DNA of 64,000 nt from Phragmites australis. Its lineage: Eukaryota > Streptophyta > Magnoliopsida > Poales > Poaceae. A model generated the notes under the pieces. That model was not told the origin of the DNA. It saw only the letters and a program-made list of their open reading frames with translations, and ran no database searches. Shown piece after piece: positions 34,917 through 46,850 of this stretch (its first letter is position 1; each line of letters starts with the position of its first letter). Made by a program: the position numbers and the translations under genes. The stretch lies in the NCBI RefSeq assembly GCF_958298935.1, contig NC_084922.1:18912501-18976500 (forward strand). The letters run 5' to 3'.

Positions 34917-37833
34917 TGTCACTTCCCAAAATGCTAATTACGTAATTATGTATGCATTATCATCATCGCATATGCTTGCACGTGTTTGTCTATCAAAAAT
35001 AAGTTAAACATGTCTCAAACACCTTAGAGATAGTTTAGAGCACTTTGGAGAATCCCTACATACCTTGGAGAAGAAAAAGAATAGAAGGAGGACGATGAGG
35101 GGAGACTTAGGAAAATTTCAGCAAAAGAACCCCCTCGCAGTCTAATTGGTGTCACCCACAGTCTGACCGCCAAGTGCGCTGCCACATGTGCTACCACGTG
35201 GATTTCTCGCGATCTGACCACCCAAAATTATGGTCTGACCACCAGCACACATAGGCTCGGGTTAAGTGGATCGGTCACTTTATTTTGCTCTCTCCCTCTT
35301 ACTTTTCTCTCACTCTCCCTCTCTCCACCCGACCCTAGAGAGAGAAAGAGAGCTCTACTCGTTGCGTTCGAAGGCCGGAGATCAGAGGTGGGAACTCCCA
35401 CAAGCTTCCCGGAGGACTTCCCCAAGTTTCCCCCCTCTTCTCCCTCGCTGGAAACTTGTTCATCAACTGTAGGCTTCACCACCACTCTGGGAGCCGATCC
35501 ATGAATCGGAGCCTCCCCGAACCATTCCAATCCAATATAAAGCTTCCATAAGCTAAGGTGACCTATACCCTATTGTTTCCCCATTGTTTCTGAGCTCGAT
35601 TCGACCCTTGTGTCATTTAGGCCCAAGTTCAATCTAGACTAGATCCAATCCATGGGGTATTTTTTTTAGTTTAGCTCGCTTAATGATGTCCAAATCACTT
35701 TAGAAACACTCCACTAGTCTCATAGAGCATTTTGGTACCCTTCGTTGTCGAAGGTTTCACCAGAATCCTTGCCGGTGACCTACAAAGGCGTCGCCGGCAA
35801 GGTTTGGTGGTCTGATCGTCGCTAGGGCTAGTCTGAACTGCCAGTTGGGACCGGAGAATCTGAGTTGAAAACTTATACAGGAATCTAACTACCACTTAGG
35901 TCGGTCTGACCGTTAGTGGGCAGTTTGACCACCACAATGCCTACGGTCAGACTGTCAAAGGCCAAAACTCTCTGTTGGTCATCGGTCAGACCGCCACCTC
36001 TATGTTGGTGTGACCGCCAGCCTTTTAAAGCTAGGTATACTTAGGTTACCTTATCTAGGGTTTCAAACTTTGAAACCCTAATCACTTTGCAGTCTTTTGC
36101 AAATGTTTTTGAAGCTCGGTGCTCTATTATACCTCAAGCATGCATCATTTGCGCATGTTGCCGTCGTTCATTTTTTTATGCATTGCATGTTGATTCATTT
36201 GGAGGGTGTTGCGTTGCCGTTCCAAGCGAGTGAAGGCGACGCCAACCTTTCAGAGTTTTGCGAGTGATGTGCAGGAAGTATCAGGCAAACCCCAGAGTAC
36301 CAAGGAAAGCATCTAAGCATATTGCACCTTTCGATTTGAATTGTGAAGTCTAAAATTGATAATTATGCTTTATGTAAGTTTGCATGTTCAATGAGTTGAT
36401 GTCGGGCTTATATGGTGATGCATTGTCCTACCTTGGTTATTTGATGATCCATATCCTTATAACCTTGATAACATTGTTGATGTCTAACTTGAAAGTTATT
36501 TGAAATGCTTAGCAATGCATAGGTCCTCGGTAGAAGTTTAACGATGGTGCAACCATTGTTCGTGAGTTTAGGGCTTACTTATTGTTCACGAATATTGATT
36601 ATGATGTCAATGGTTGGATGAGATACAAGGATGAGATGAGATGTGAGCGGTGTTAGGGGTGTCTTCTGCCCCGGAGGAGTTCCTTGGGGTAGTTCGGGAG
36701 AGGAGCCCGGGCAGCATAGACGCTTTGCATCAGCTAAGCACCGTCCATTGGTGCAGTTGGCCTTAGCACTTTCCGTACTTATTACATGTCACATATGGGA
36801 GCGATAAGATTAATACATTTGTAGTTGTGGCCTTTTGGTATGCGAGTCGATGGTGTGAGCGAGCGGTCTTATAGGGGTATTCAGTTTAACCCGGGAGTAG
36901 TTCTGGATGACCCCCGCACCTATTGGTGCATGATCAAACGGTTGGGGATTATTGGGAAAGGTTGACACGTGTACTCCCTCGTGTGGGCCTATGTGGACAC
37001 ATGAGCCGTTTGGTCCTCGAGTCGTATAAGTAAAGGAGTACCGCCTTCTCTCAGTCATGAGCATGCTTCTGTCCATTTGCATCGATCGTAGAGTTACGAA
37101 TGTGGGATGGTGGTATGGATGGTATGTTGGGTAATATTGATGGCTGGCTATTGATGTAGTACTATGGTTCCTTCTACATTTATGTGCAGGTTCGTAGTTG
37201 CAGGTTTGGAAGTATATGTTGGTTATGTTTAGATGCTCACACATATGTGTCTAGGTTGCGAGTGTATATGTTTTAATCAACCTTATGGCCTTTTTCCTTA
37301 CGAATGGCCCAATGCATAATCTTTGGAGTTGGGTTATTTATATGTACCTTATATGTATTAAGTCTTACGAGTACCTTCGTACTCAGCTACTCTATAGGTT
37401 TTGCAGGTGAGGAAGAGGTGGTGTTTGGCTACTTCACGCCCACTGATGCTAGCAGTAGGAATGAGTAGGCAACTACTCGGAGGTTGCGCTTTTGGGGTGA
37501 AGCCTAAGGGCATATGGCTTCACCCATCTTTTGTTGTCTTTAGCTTTTGTTTCTGCTGTGTAGTTTTCTCTATTGGCTAGGAGTTAATCAGTTTTAGTAT
37601 CCTCCTAGATCTCTTTTGCTGTAAATTTTTAAACTTGTAATATGATTTAATTACTCACTGTTTATTAAACTTGATTATGATTGCTTATGTTGGAAAGGCA
37701 TGTTTTCTGATCTTAGGCACAAAATACATGAGAGGACTACAGGGATGGTATTTTTGTTAATCGTTGAAGTCATGATTATGTAAATGATCGACTTGGTGAT
37801 TAACTAAAATATTATTTGGAAGATTGCCCCACA
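34917..37833. repeat. Solo LTR F (2917 bp) with target duplication GCAAC
   Basis: Starts TGTCACTTCCC, ends GCCCCACA. GCAAC is present at 34912-34916 and 37834-37838. It contains no coding sequence. The motif GGTCTGACC or a one-base variant occurs about eight times between 35160 and 36020. No ordinary gene was seen; the open frame at 36810-37244 is unsupported. Confidence 0.85.
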
Positions 37834-37838
37834 GCAAC

Positions 37839-40711
37839 TCCACAGGCACCGACTGGGGAACACGCTTCTAGTACACCAAGTCGTCGTCTTGAAAATCTTG
37901 AAAGTCCTCCACTGAGATGCATATGAATTGCGGGAGATAGCAAGGGTGAATACATGGAGTATTCAGTGAGTGTGGGAAAAAATAATGATATGTAGGCTCA
38001 CAACAAGAATAAGCTGTCACGTGGTATATTTGCATAAATACGAGTATAGAAAATTGTAATGTAATTGAAAAGCATTAAACAATTATTAAGTGACTATACT
38101 CTTATGATCCAAACCATTATTATCCAAAAATAACCACCTTGCAAACCATAACCAGCTAACTATCACCAAGACCATTCCCATAACCAACTAATCATGTGAG
38201 GATCCAAGTCTCCCATAACTGCGGGCACGACTGTTATAACAGTTTTACATGTCCAACTTTTAGGCATTAGTCATGATATCCTTATTGCCGTGTTTGTAGG
38301 ATAGTTAACACACACTAGTGGTGTGCCGCCAGGAGAATCACTATGAAGCATGGTCCATCAATTAGGTCTTGGTACTTCAACGAATGCCAACCAGGTGTCT
38401 AATCGATATGTTAAGCCTTACCCATATCGGCCTCATGTTTGATATGGTATTTCTTGGGTTGTCGCTCCATGAACTGGTCCTTAATCAGGTTACTTGTTTC
38501 AGTTGTTCATACTTGGGCAAAGACTATCCAATAGGGTAATAACTATAAAATGTTAGAGGACATCTAGAACCTATACAAATGTTAACGAACATCCAGAACC
38601 ATAGAAAATGTTAAGGACATCCAAAACCTACCATTATTCTTGGAACGTATCCACAAGTACCAACATTATCAAAGCCATTTCTTTGCCCAAGCCCTAAGTT
38701 CCATGTTGCTACATCATGTTTATCACCCTAGTTGCATATGTCCATTAATCAATGATATGACACTTCCCAGCATGGCTAAGCAATTCTACCCAAAAGGACT
38801 CATACCATCTACCACTTATGCTTCAAGGAATGTAAAGGAAGAACTAGGTAAACCCTAACATAGGTGACTACCCACCAAGTTGACATACATTGCAAGCAGT
38901 TTTGTAAATCAAAACATTTAAAAACATAAGTTCAAAATAATCAAGAAGTACATTTTCCTTCTCCTTCCTGCTGCTTAGTGTACTCTAACTCCTAGCCTTA
39001 ATGTCCCTGAGATTGATCCGGGCATTGATGTCTAATCGCATGATTACCAATAAAGCAAACAAACATAACACACTAAGAACATAGCACAAAACAAAAGTAC
39101 AATAAGACAAAACTTACTTAAAAAGATAGAGCTCGGAGAAACGAGTCTAACGGCGTAAGAATCGCTTAAAATGGAGCTACGATGAAAAAGTTACGATAGT
39201 TTTACTTAACAAGGGCTTTTCCGCAAAATTACACGAATTTCAGAGTTTAATGGATTATTTTTGTTACTGAAATCTTTGAATTTTTGTGTCAGTAGAGGTT
39301 TATTGCGCAAGTGTTGAGTGGGCTACTAACTAGGCATGACACATGAGCGCTACTAATGTGGCAAGATGACGTGGCAAGGCTGCTGACTGGGATTAAAGGG
39401 GTGACATGTGTCGACTATCTGTTGGCTACCGAAAGGGTATCCCTCTTATCTAATCTGGGCTGCACACTTAAGATCAGATGGCAAAAAAGAGGAGGGGCGA
39501 CCGAAGAGGAATGGGACGGTGGCGACCGAGGGAACGTGGCAGCGCACGGCCAGAGAACACGCCAATGGCGCTCTGGTGCATGGCAAGCAACGGCAAGCAG
39601 TGGAACATGACCAGGGTGGCACGAAGAACTTGATTTGGGGCTTACCAAGAGGACTCCTCTTGGGCAGAAGATACAAAGATGAGGTTGAGATAAATGGTTG
39701 AGATGTGAGATTGAGGCGAGATATGGACGGTGTTAGGGGGTATCTTCTGCCCAGGAGGAGTCCTCTGGGTAGTTCGGGAGGGGAGCTGGGGTGCCATAGA
39801 CCGCTTGCATCGTTTAAGGCCGTCCGTCGGTACAGTTCCCCTTGTGTGTACTTTCGTGAGTAGCACAAGCCGAATGGTCCTTGATTCATGTGGGTAAAGT
39901 TGTACCGCCCTGTATGATGTAAGAACAATTCGAATTACCGTGCTCTCGATCATGAGCATGCTATTGTTTCATTTGTATCGGTCGTAGAGTTTATGAATGC
40001 GGGATAAGGTTATGGTGTGATGGTTTTGGTTGGTGGTTTGTTGATGAGATACTATGGTTACTATACATACATGTTCAAGTTGTGGTTTATAGGGTAGAAA
40101 GGTAGTTGTTTTTGAGTTAAGTATAGATGCTCAAACATATGTGTCTAGGTTGCTTACCGCATATGTTTTACTTAACCTTGTGGCCTACTCTTGCTAATAG
40201 CTCAATGCATAATCCTTGGAGTCGAGCTAAGTATATGTGCTCTATATGGTTTAAGTCTTGCGAATACTTTCGTACTCATGCCTGCGCTTTCAGGTTTTGC
40301 TGGTGAGGGTGAGGCGATGTTTGGCTACTTCGTGCCCACCGATGCAAGTGGTGGGCAAGAGTTGTACATCCTACTCTGGTGAGGCGTACCTTTTGGGGTG
40401 GAGCCTAAGGGTATATGGTTCCACTCTCCTTTTGTTGTTGTTAAGGTTTTAATCTTCCACTGCACAGTTTCTCTTTGTGTAAACTATTGCAAATGGTTGC
40501 ATGATTAAGAACTTGTAATATAACTTTAATTATTTGTTCTTTTTTAAGCTATGTTGTGATGTACATGTTGGAAAGGCATGTGTTCCGATCTTGGGCACAA
40601 AACATGTGTCGGGACTACCGGGATGGTATTCTAGTTAATCATTGAGGTTGTATTTATGAATAACGATCCTCCTGATGATTAATTAGAATACTGTTTGGAC
40701 GGTTCCTCACA
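37839..40711. other. Right part of unit E, no gene
   Basis: Contains a three-copy 30-35-bp repeat (38546-38630: aatgttaaggacatccagaacc type), then a GC-richer patch (39360-39640), then the F-like end (39669-40711). Frames in 39356-39959 on both strands lack recognisable domains. Confidence 0.6.
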
Positions 40712-40716
40712 GTAAT

Positions 40717-41742
40717 AGATCCATGGAAGAATATTATCATGAGCTACAAATTATTATGTTCTGTTGCGATATTATTGAGGACAAATAGGCTGCAATGGTA
40801 TGCTTTTATGGAGGGTTAAGACATGAAATTCAGAACATATATGATAACAAATAATATGATAGTGTTCCTAGATTATTTTAACTTGCATGTTTGGTAGAAA
40901 AAGAATTATAGGATAAGACAATCAACAAAGCGATGGAAAAGGAGAAGGAGAACAAGGAGAAAGAGGAGACATCTGTTGTACCATGCATGTTACAAAAATG
41001 TACAAATGCTAATGCACCTATATCTGCTAAGGAAGAGAATAAAGGTAATAAAAAATGTGCTAAAATCACTCATGGTGAGAAATGTTTTGATATGTTGTAA
41101 TTGTCCACCAATGATTCTAATGTAGAACAAATATTAGTGGAACCAATTTTTGAATTATCTTTGTCAAAAGATGATTTTCTTGTTGTTCCTTGTGATAAAA
41201 GAGAGTTGTGTGGTAATGCTTCACTTATATTACAACCAAACTTTTGCATTAATGTGTTAATTATGTTTTACAAAAGAATAGTTGTTCTAAAATTAAACAT
41301 GTTCAATGCATTGCTAGTGAGCAAGAAGAGCTGAAATTGCTATTTTCTCTAAATACTTTAGGTTATATTGAATTTGATGTTCTTTGTGATCTAAATAGTT
41401 TAGAGGAGAATCTAAAACTTAATTATGACTTGCCATGCTTGTCACAAAATACTTTTCATGTTATTAGCTAATACAATGATAGATTAGAATATATGGTGCA
41501 TCGAGTTTATATTTGTTCAAATATGAAACCTTCTATTATTGTGCCACAAAGTGATCATTTAGAGTAGCACTATTAATCAAATGTCAAGTTTCTCTAGTTC
41601 TATTTGCATCCTATAGAATAGTTTTTAAGAATGGGAGCGTTGTTGGCTGCTACCATACACTCATCAAGTGCCACCATACACAACAACCACTGTCTCACCT
41701 TTCTTTGTCTACAAGAAGCAAATTAATACCAGGTTGAAAGGG
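40717..41742 (+). pseudogene. Gag and protease relic of gypsy element C
   Basis: Resumes with gaagaatattatcatgagc (EEYYHELQI in gag), then an acidic and Lys-rich spacer, then IFELSLSKDDFLVVPCDK and related phrases near 41101-41334. Frequent stops. The family's zinc knuckle is not recognisable. Confidence 0.65.
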
Positions 41743-42424
41743 ATTCGTGACATCCTAAGAGGGGGGTGAATTAGAACACCTAAAACTGATCGACTCCCAA
41801 AAAACTTCACAAGATAAAAATATATCAATTTCTATCAAAAAGGCTCTAGGTTTATCTAGTGTACCTACTCTACTACTCAAAAGGGTTTGCAACCTATAGC
41901 CAATCCTAACAAACTAACCTATAGCCAATCCTAACAAACTACTCTAGAAAGGTAAACACGCAAAGGTAAATTTCAAGTATGTAAATACGAAAATGTAAAG
42001 AAGGTAGAGAGAGCAAACTCTGCACAAAGGATTTTATCCCGTGGTATCGATGGGATAAACATCACCTCTAATCCACGTTGGAGCAGCCACCTAGGCTATT
42101 ACTCTTGGCCAGCATCCGGCTATAACCCTTGAGCTACCTAGGCCTCAAGTAGGTTGAGCCACCAAGCCACAACGGCAAGGCTCACCACAAGTCTCTCTTT
42201 CGAACACTTTTTCCACCGTCTTCACTTCAGGGCTTGAACCACTAAGGCAAGAGTCTCCGTGTCCCTGTACAAGCTTCTTGTCGTAGCTCAACATGAAGCC
42301 ATAGGGTTGACACTTGAGCCACCAAGGCTCACGGTGTCGGAGAGTCACCAAGACTCCAAGGCACTGGTGTACCACTTGGTACAAGGTAGGATTAATCCTT
42401 GATCTCCTCTCTAGGCAGTAATAC

Positions 42425-43885
42425 TGTCGAAGGATTAACTCCTGTTGCAGGGATCCCGAGAGACCCCTTTTTAGAGATTCGGCTGGGGGGATGATCCTGA
42501 ATAAGTTCGTCGGAGAAATAAATGGGAATGAATGCAATGGCCGGTGGTGGGGGTGTTGACCTAGTGCAAGAAGAAGTAAATGCACCGGAATATAGACAGG
42601 TTCGAGCCGCACAGGGGCGTAATACCCTACTCCTGTATGGATGCTATAACTGTCCTGAGGAAGTCCCTCAAGGATGTTGCTGGTTACAAGAATATGGGTC
42701 TATCTAAGAGCTTGAGGCTCCTTGTTCTTCGGCTGGAACTGGACTCAGCCTTGCTCACCGTGTTTCTCTTGCGCTCTGTTCTTCGTCTTTTTCTCTGTCT
42801 CACTTTCTCTATTTCTCGTCGCTGGTCGGTCGGTCGGTCAGTTGCTTCTATGCCGCCGGTTTCTTTAAGTACTCGCCGGCCACGACATGCCCCGAACGAA
42901 AGGAGGGGGCTCGAGTTCCGAGACGCCATAAATGGAGAGGGCGTCATCATTTCTTTTGGGCGAGGTGATCGAGGGTGGAAAATGCGTCGCACGCCCGATC
43001 GCCCGTCAACATAAATGCCCTGGCAACGGGCGCCGCGGAGAGGGCCCACCGGGCAGCCGCAGAGCAACCCGGCGTGCTCGCCCTGTCTTGTTCCCCTGCC
43101 ACAACAGCGCGGCAGACGAAACGCCTTGATCCTTACGACGTTATCCTGAGACAAGCCGAATGGCACGGGATGGGACCCATGCAATTAATGACCCCACGCC
43201 CCTCTGCCAAAACATGGCAGGAACTGACGCTGAGCACGGCGGGAGCAGTTGGAGGTGTCAGGCCCCGCACGCTCATTAAATGCGGCCTCGGACCTCTGAC
43301 TGGTTGGCACCTCATCGGCAGGCCCCTCGGGGGTCTTTCTGGGTCGTCGGGGTACCGGGTGCTCGGGAGTACTGTTCACATCTCCGAGCACTCTTTCCCG
43401 AGAATGCCTATCCTTGTCCTTGGGGTGCCGGGTGCTCGGGGGTACTGTTCACCTCCCCAAGCACTTTCTCCCGAGCACTCTTGCACGGACCCTCGGGGAA
43501 CCGAGTGCTCGGGGGCTGCCGCGCGCAGCCCCGAGCACTCTCTCCCGAGCACTCTTGTATGGATCATCGGGGAACCGAGTGCTCGGGAGCTGCCGCACGC
43601 AGCCCCGAGCACTCTCTCCTGGAACTTAGCTCTTTTGATCGTCGGGGGACTAGGGTGCTCGGGGGTGACCGTACACCTCCCTGAGCACTTTCTTCCCGGT
43701 ACTTGGATTCCGTGGATCATCGGGGAACTGGGGTACTCGGGGGCCACCGACCGTGGCCCTGAGCACCTTCTCCCGGGACTTGACCTTTTCTCATCCTACA
43801 GGAGAGACCTCGCGGGATGGCGCCATGTGGCGGATGGCTGGCCTGGCCTCGGGATTCGGGGACCCTGGTTCCTGATACACCGACA
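42425..43885 (-). repeat. Solo LTR of the Tat gypsy family (1461 bp) with duplication AATAC
   Basis: Ends TGTCGA and CCGACA. AATAC stands directly outside on both sides (42420-42424 and 43886-43890). It aligns with the LTR at 5106-6412: the start (ggattcggctggggggatga type), gggcgtaataccctactcctg and the tandem block. No internal sequence remains, so it arose by LTR-LTR recombination. Confidence 0.93.
43320..43800. repeat. Tandem hairpin repeat in the solo Tat LTR (about 6 units of 70-78 bp)
   Basis: Same type as 6000-6330: each unit holds GTGCTCGGGGG, a short loop, then CCCCGAGCACTCTCTCCCG. In two units the loop is replaced by further pairing (GGGGCTGCCGCGCGCAGCCCC), making a nearly perfect palindrome. 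Confidence 0.88.
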
Positions 43886-44730
43886 AATACCTAGCAACAA
43901 CTCTCTCTAGACCTAATAGCACTAATCACTCCCTAATCTTGTGCTAATTGACTTGGATGATCATTTTTAGCACGTTGGTGTCATGGATGTCTCCTCCAGT
44001 ATATGTGAGCTTCTCTAGACTCCAACACTATCAAATGACTCCAGCACCTATATAGCTTCAACCCCGCGCAATAGTCGTTGCTCCAACGATCACATTTTTC
44101 CTAAACGCCGGATGATCTGGTGTGCATAGGCTCCAAACACCAGACCATCTGGGGTGAACCGTCCACCTAGGACTAGCCATTACTACCACTGAATCCTTCA
44201 ACGTATTCTCCGATACAAGTGCTGGACCATCCGCATTTATACTTTCATCTTCTAGTGAACCGAAAGGAATTCGTCTGGACTTTGCTCCGGTGATGCCTCC
44301 GATGTATATGCTGGACCATATGATGTGTACAAGTCCTTTTTCTACTCAACAGAAAACCTTCTAGACTTTACTCCAGCGATGCCTCCGATGTACGCGCTAG
44401 ACCATCCAGCACATACAACCTTGAACTCCTTCTGAATATACTCCGGCATGTTCAACTGCTTCAACGCCAAACCATCTTGTGTGTACAACCTTGAAGTCCA
44501 TCTTCTGAACAAATCTTCCGATGTGTAGAACTCTTCAAGCATTGGACCATCTGGCGTATAGGGTTTTTCCAGAACTCGCCCAATTAAAACTTCTTTGAGT
44601 TCTATCTTCTCTTCAACTCTCAAGTGTGCATCCATGAGACCTACTAAAGCATATACTTGATAAACATATTAGTCCCATTGACTATGTTGTCATTAATCAC
44701 CAAAATCACATAAATGCCCTAAAAGGGTCA

Positions 44731-45074
44731 TGTTCGCTGCACACGTTACCATGCAATGTCACTTCTTTTAAAGAAGGGGAGCAAGAAGTGACACATGCAT
44801 ATATTGTACCAATATTGTCTATTATGGCAAATTATGATAAGGTACAATCGTTTCAAAGAGAATTGTAATTGTTTGATAAAGAACTTATGATGTGACATAA
44901 CGAGAGTTCCTTGCGCATTTTGCTTTGTGTAGAAGTTTATGGGCAAGATAATGCTATACGCAACCGAGGATGGTTTGTTGTAAAGAAGAGGAGTATGTTG
45001 AGGACATCCTCCTTTGGATACATACAAGGTGAACTCATTTCTCACTATTCATACTTTATTGGTAAAGAATAGGA
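44731..45074 (+). other. 3' internal remnant of gypsy element C
   Basis: Non-coding here. Ends with GAGGACATCCTCCTTTGGATAC (near 45000) and the purine tract aaagaatagga (45064-45074), as in the stub at 32269-32348. Confidence 0.7.
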
Positions 45075-45839
45075 TGCTACTAAGTTTTTTGTTGTTTTGT
45101 TGCTTAGGAGCATGGGAGAAGCACCACAACTTCATCTGGACATCATCCCTCGAAGGCCAAGTCTACTTGGACTCAAAGTCGAGCCCTAGTCGGATTCCAA
45201 AGTCTACTTGGAGTCTTAGGACGGTACGTCAATAAAATGGGCATATGCATTCAGAGTGCAATTGAGGCATTCTTGGACTTGCTGGAAAGCTTATGATGAG
45301 CCATTTCCAATGGATCTGGTCTCACTCTTAGATTCTTTATAGATTAGTCAAAGTCAATGAAATAATGTGTTGCATCACTGTTGTGGGCCTTGTTGGGTCT
45401 TGTAAGCATGCTAGGGCCGGAGTCCATGTTGTGTACGCCTCTCCCCACGGTTACACAACCCTAGGTTGGCCTCCTCACGCCCCCTGTAAATATACAATAA
45501 CCATCATAGTTTAAGCTTGGATTTTGCTTTGATTTTTCTATTTTAGACTATTTCATTGTATATCTGTTTGTGGAACCCCAACTCGAATACTTCATTAGTA
45601 ATTAACAATATTCAGATTGCATCTACCTGTTCTTACTTGTGTTCTCGATTCACTTGTAGGAAAAACCTTCTTGACAAGGTCAACCACATCTTGGCATGGT
45701 TGATAACCACAGAGTAGTGGTGTAGTTGTTGCAAGGGTTCTTGATCTGTTCTGGTTAGAGCCTTTGAATTATCAATGTTGAAACTCCACCAAATTAACTT
45801 ATCACATTACCTTTCAAAAGATCGGGCAACACTCCATCA
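45075..45839 (+). repeat. 3' LTR of gypsy element C (765 bp)
   Basis: Starts TGCTACTAAG, ends CTCCATCA. Same family as 32349-33087. Confidence 0.88.
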
Positions 45840-46645
45840 TAATTTCTATCACCTAGGGTTTTCACCATCAAAATCTCTGGTCCCCTTCTCCTTGGCACAA
45901 GAAGAGGAGGGGGATCCGATCTATGATAGGAAGTATCTATTACCTGGTAGTCAGTAGCTAGTAGGGTTAGGGTTTGCTCCACGATGGCGATGGCGATGTG
46001 GCGGCCATGTGGAGGAAGCAACTGAATCGATTCCAATAAGTTTCCCAGTTAAGCTGGCCCAAGGTACATCTGTCGTAGTTTGGATATTTCAAAATTTATG
46101 GTTTTTATCCCCTGTGTTCGGTTGTTGTAGTAGGTCACCAAATCTCTCTTTGACGGTGCCAGATCGATGTTCCAAGCTACTGGTTTGGCTCGGTTTGATG
46201 GCGGTGTTGGATTTATACCCTGCTAGGCTAAAGATGGAGATGGTCCATGCTTTTTCATATATCATAGTCTTTTTTTTGTGTGTGGGACTTCATTTTTGGC
46301 TTTGTGGTTACGGTCGCCCACACGCTTCTCTTGTGGTAAACCAAAGTTTGGGTCTCTTCCTTGACTTGGGATGGTGCTACGACTTCCGTCTTTGACATTT
46401 CTCCACTGCCAAGTTACGTCTTGATGAAACAACGAGCAAGTAGATGGAAAGAGAATTTGGAAGAAGACCTTGAGGCGCTTCATTGTAACTTCTTTGTTGT
46501 CCAAGGATTTCTATGAAAAATAGGGATGTAATTCTACTGATCATCAATTCAATATAATTAAGGCTACAAGCCCTTTCGCAGAATTTTTTTTTAACCCTTT
46601 TCTTTAGAGTTCACTAGTGAGTCGAGGCCAAGCCGCTTGTGAGTG
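45840..46645. other. Unassigned 800-bp stretch
   Basis: Starts with cctagggttttc and later gggttagggtttgctcc, ends with a T-run (46586-46594). It looks like a fragment of an unidentified element. The plus-strand frame at 46009-46395 has no recognised domain. Confidence 0.4.
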
Positions 46646-46650
46646 GATTC
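46646..46650. repeat. Target-site duplication GATTC, left copy
   Basis: GATTC at 46646-46650 and at 54598-54602, immediately outside the two copia LTRs. Confidence 0.95.
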
Positions 46651-46838
46651 TGTTGAGAGTGATTTGAGAGAGTTTTAGAGTAATGAATGTTGATCTATTG
46701 ATTACTGTGTCACACATATATATACATGTTCAAAGGGCATGAACATGTCCATTCAGTAGTGAATGGTTACCCTTTGGTTCAATAACTGAAAGCAGTTAGT
46801 GTGTTAATTGATCACATGCTAAATATCTACTTGTAACA
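46651..46838 (-). repeat. 3' LTR of the copia element (188 bp)
   Basis: Starts TGTTGAGAGT, ends TTGTAACA. Compared with the 5' LTR by eye: 5 differences in 188 positions, all transitions, no indels (about 2.7%). Confidence 0.96.
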
Positions 46839-46850
46839 CTCCCCCTTGAT
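46839..46850 (-). other. Polypurine tract of the copia element
   Basis: Minus strand AAGGGGGAG directly before the LTR start TGTTACAAG; this is the primer for plus-strand DNA synthesis in LTR elements. Confidence 0.85.

Larger units (their letters stand above)
34701..40711. mobile_element. Long LTR-like unit E, with solo LTR F nested in it
   Basis: Begins TGTCACACCC at 34701 and ends CCTCACA at 40711. GTAAT follows at 40712-40716, and GTAA precedes it at 34697-34700, so the left copy of a 5-bp duplication is probably GTAAT with one T of the TT junction lost. Without F the unit is about 3.1 kb. Its last kilobase (about 39669-40711) is similar to the end of F. No gag or pol was found; it is best read as a solo LTR or composite of two. 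Confidence 0.65.
41748..44730. repeat. SIRE/Opie-like copia LTR, interrupted by a gypsy solo LTR
   Basis: Starts TGACATCCTAAGAGGGGGGTG, the usual opening of grass SIRE-type LTRs. The right part has the family's recurrent GGACCATC phrases (44100-44580) and ends near AAAAGGGTCA at 44730. Without the 1.46-kb insertion it is about 1.5 kb, normal for the type. The flanks ATTCG (41743-41747) and GTTCG (44732-44736) may be a decayed duplication, which would shift the right end by one base. Confidence 0.7.
32269..45839 (+). mobile_element. Gypsy element C, plus-strand copy of the A family with nested insertions
   Basis: Order: PPT-side stub (32269-32348), LTR (32349-33087), leader, gag start (34251-34696), insertions (34701-40711), gag and protease relic (40717-41742), a SIRE-like LTR insertion (about 41748-44730), 3' internal remnant (44731-45074), LTR (45075-45839). 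RT, RNase H and most of integrase are absent. It is the mirror image of element A across the 32019-32268 spacer. Confidence 0.82.

Noticed and set aside
36810..37244. 144-codon minus-strand frame in solo LTR F
   Set aside because: His/Tyr-rich without domain; the homologous stretch near 39720-40200 does not keep the frame.
39446..39928. 160-codon minus-strand frame
   Set aside because: Crosses the junction into the F-like end and has no recognised domain or conservation.
41748..41760. Exact target duplication for the SIRE-like LTR
   Set aside because: ATTCG and GTTCG differ by one base and the right end is uncertain by 1-2 bases, so the duplication is only tentative.
42975..43910. 311-codon plus-strand frame
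   Set aside because: Lies in the solo LTR and its hairpin repeats; the frame is a by-product of GC-rich tandem units.
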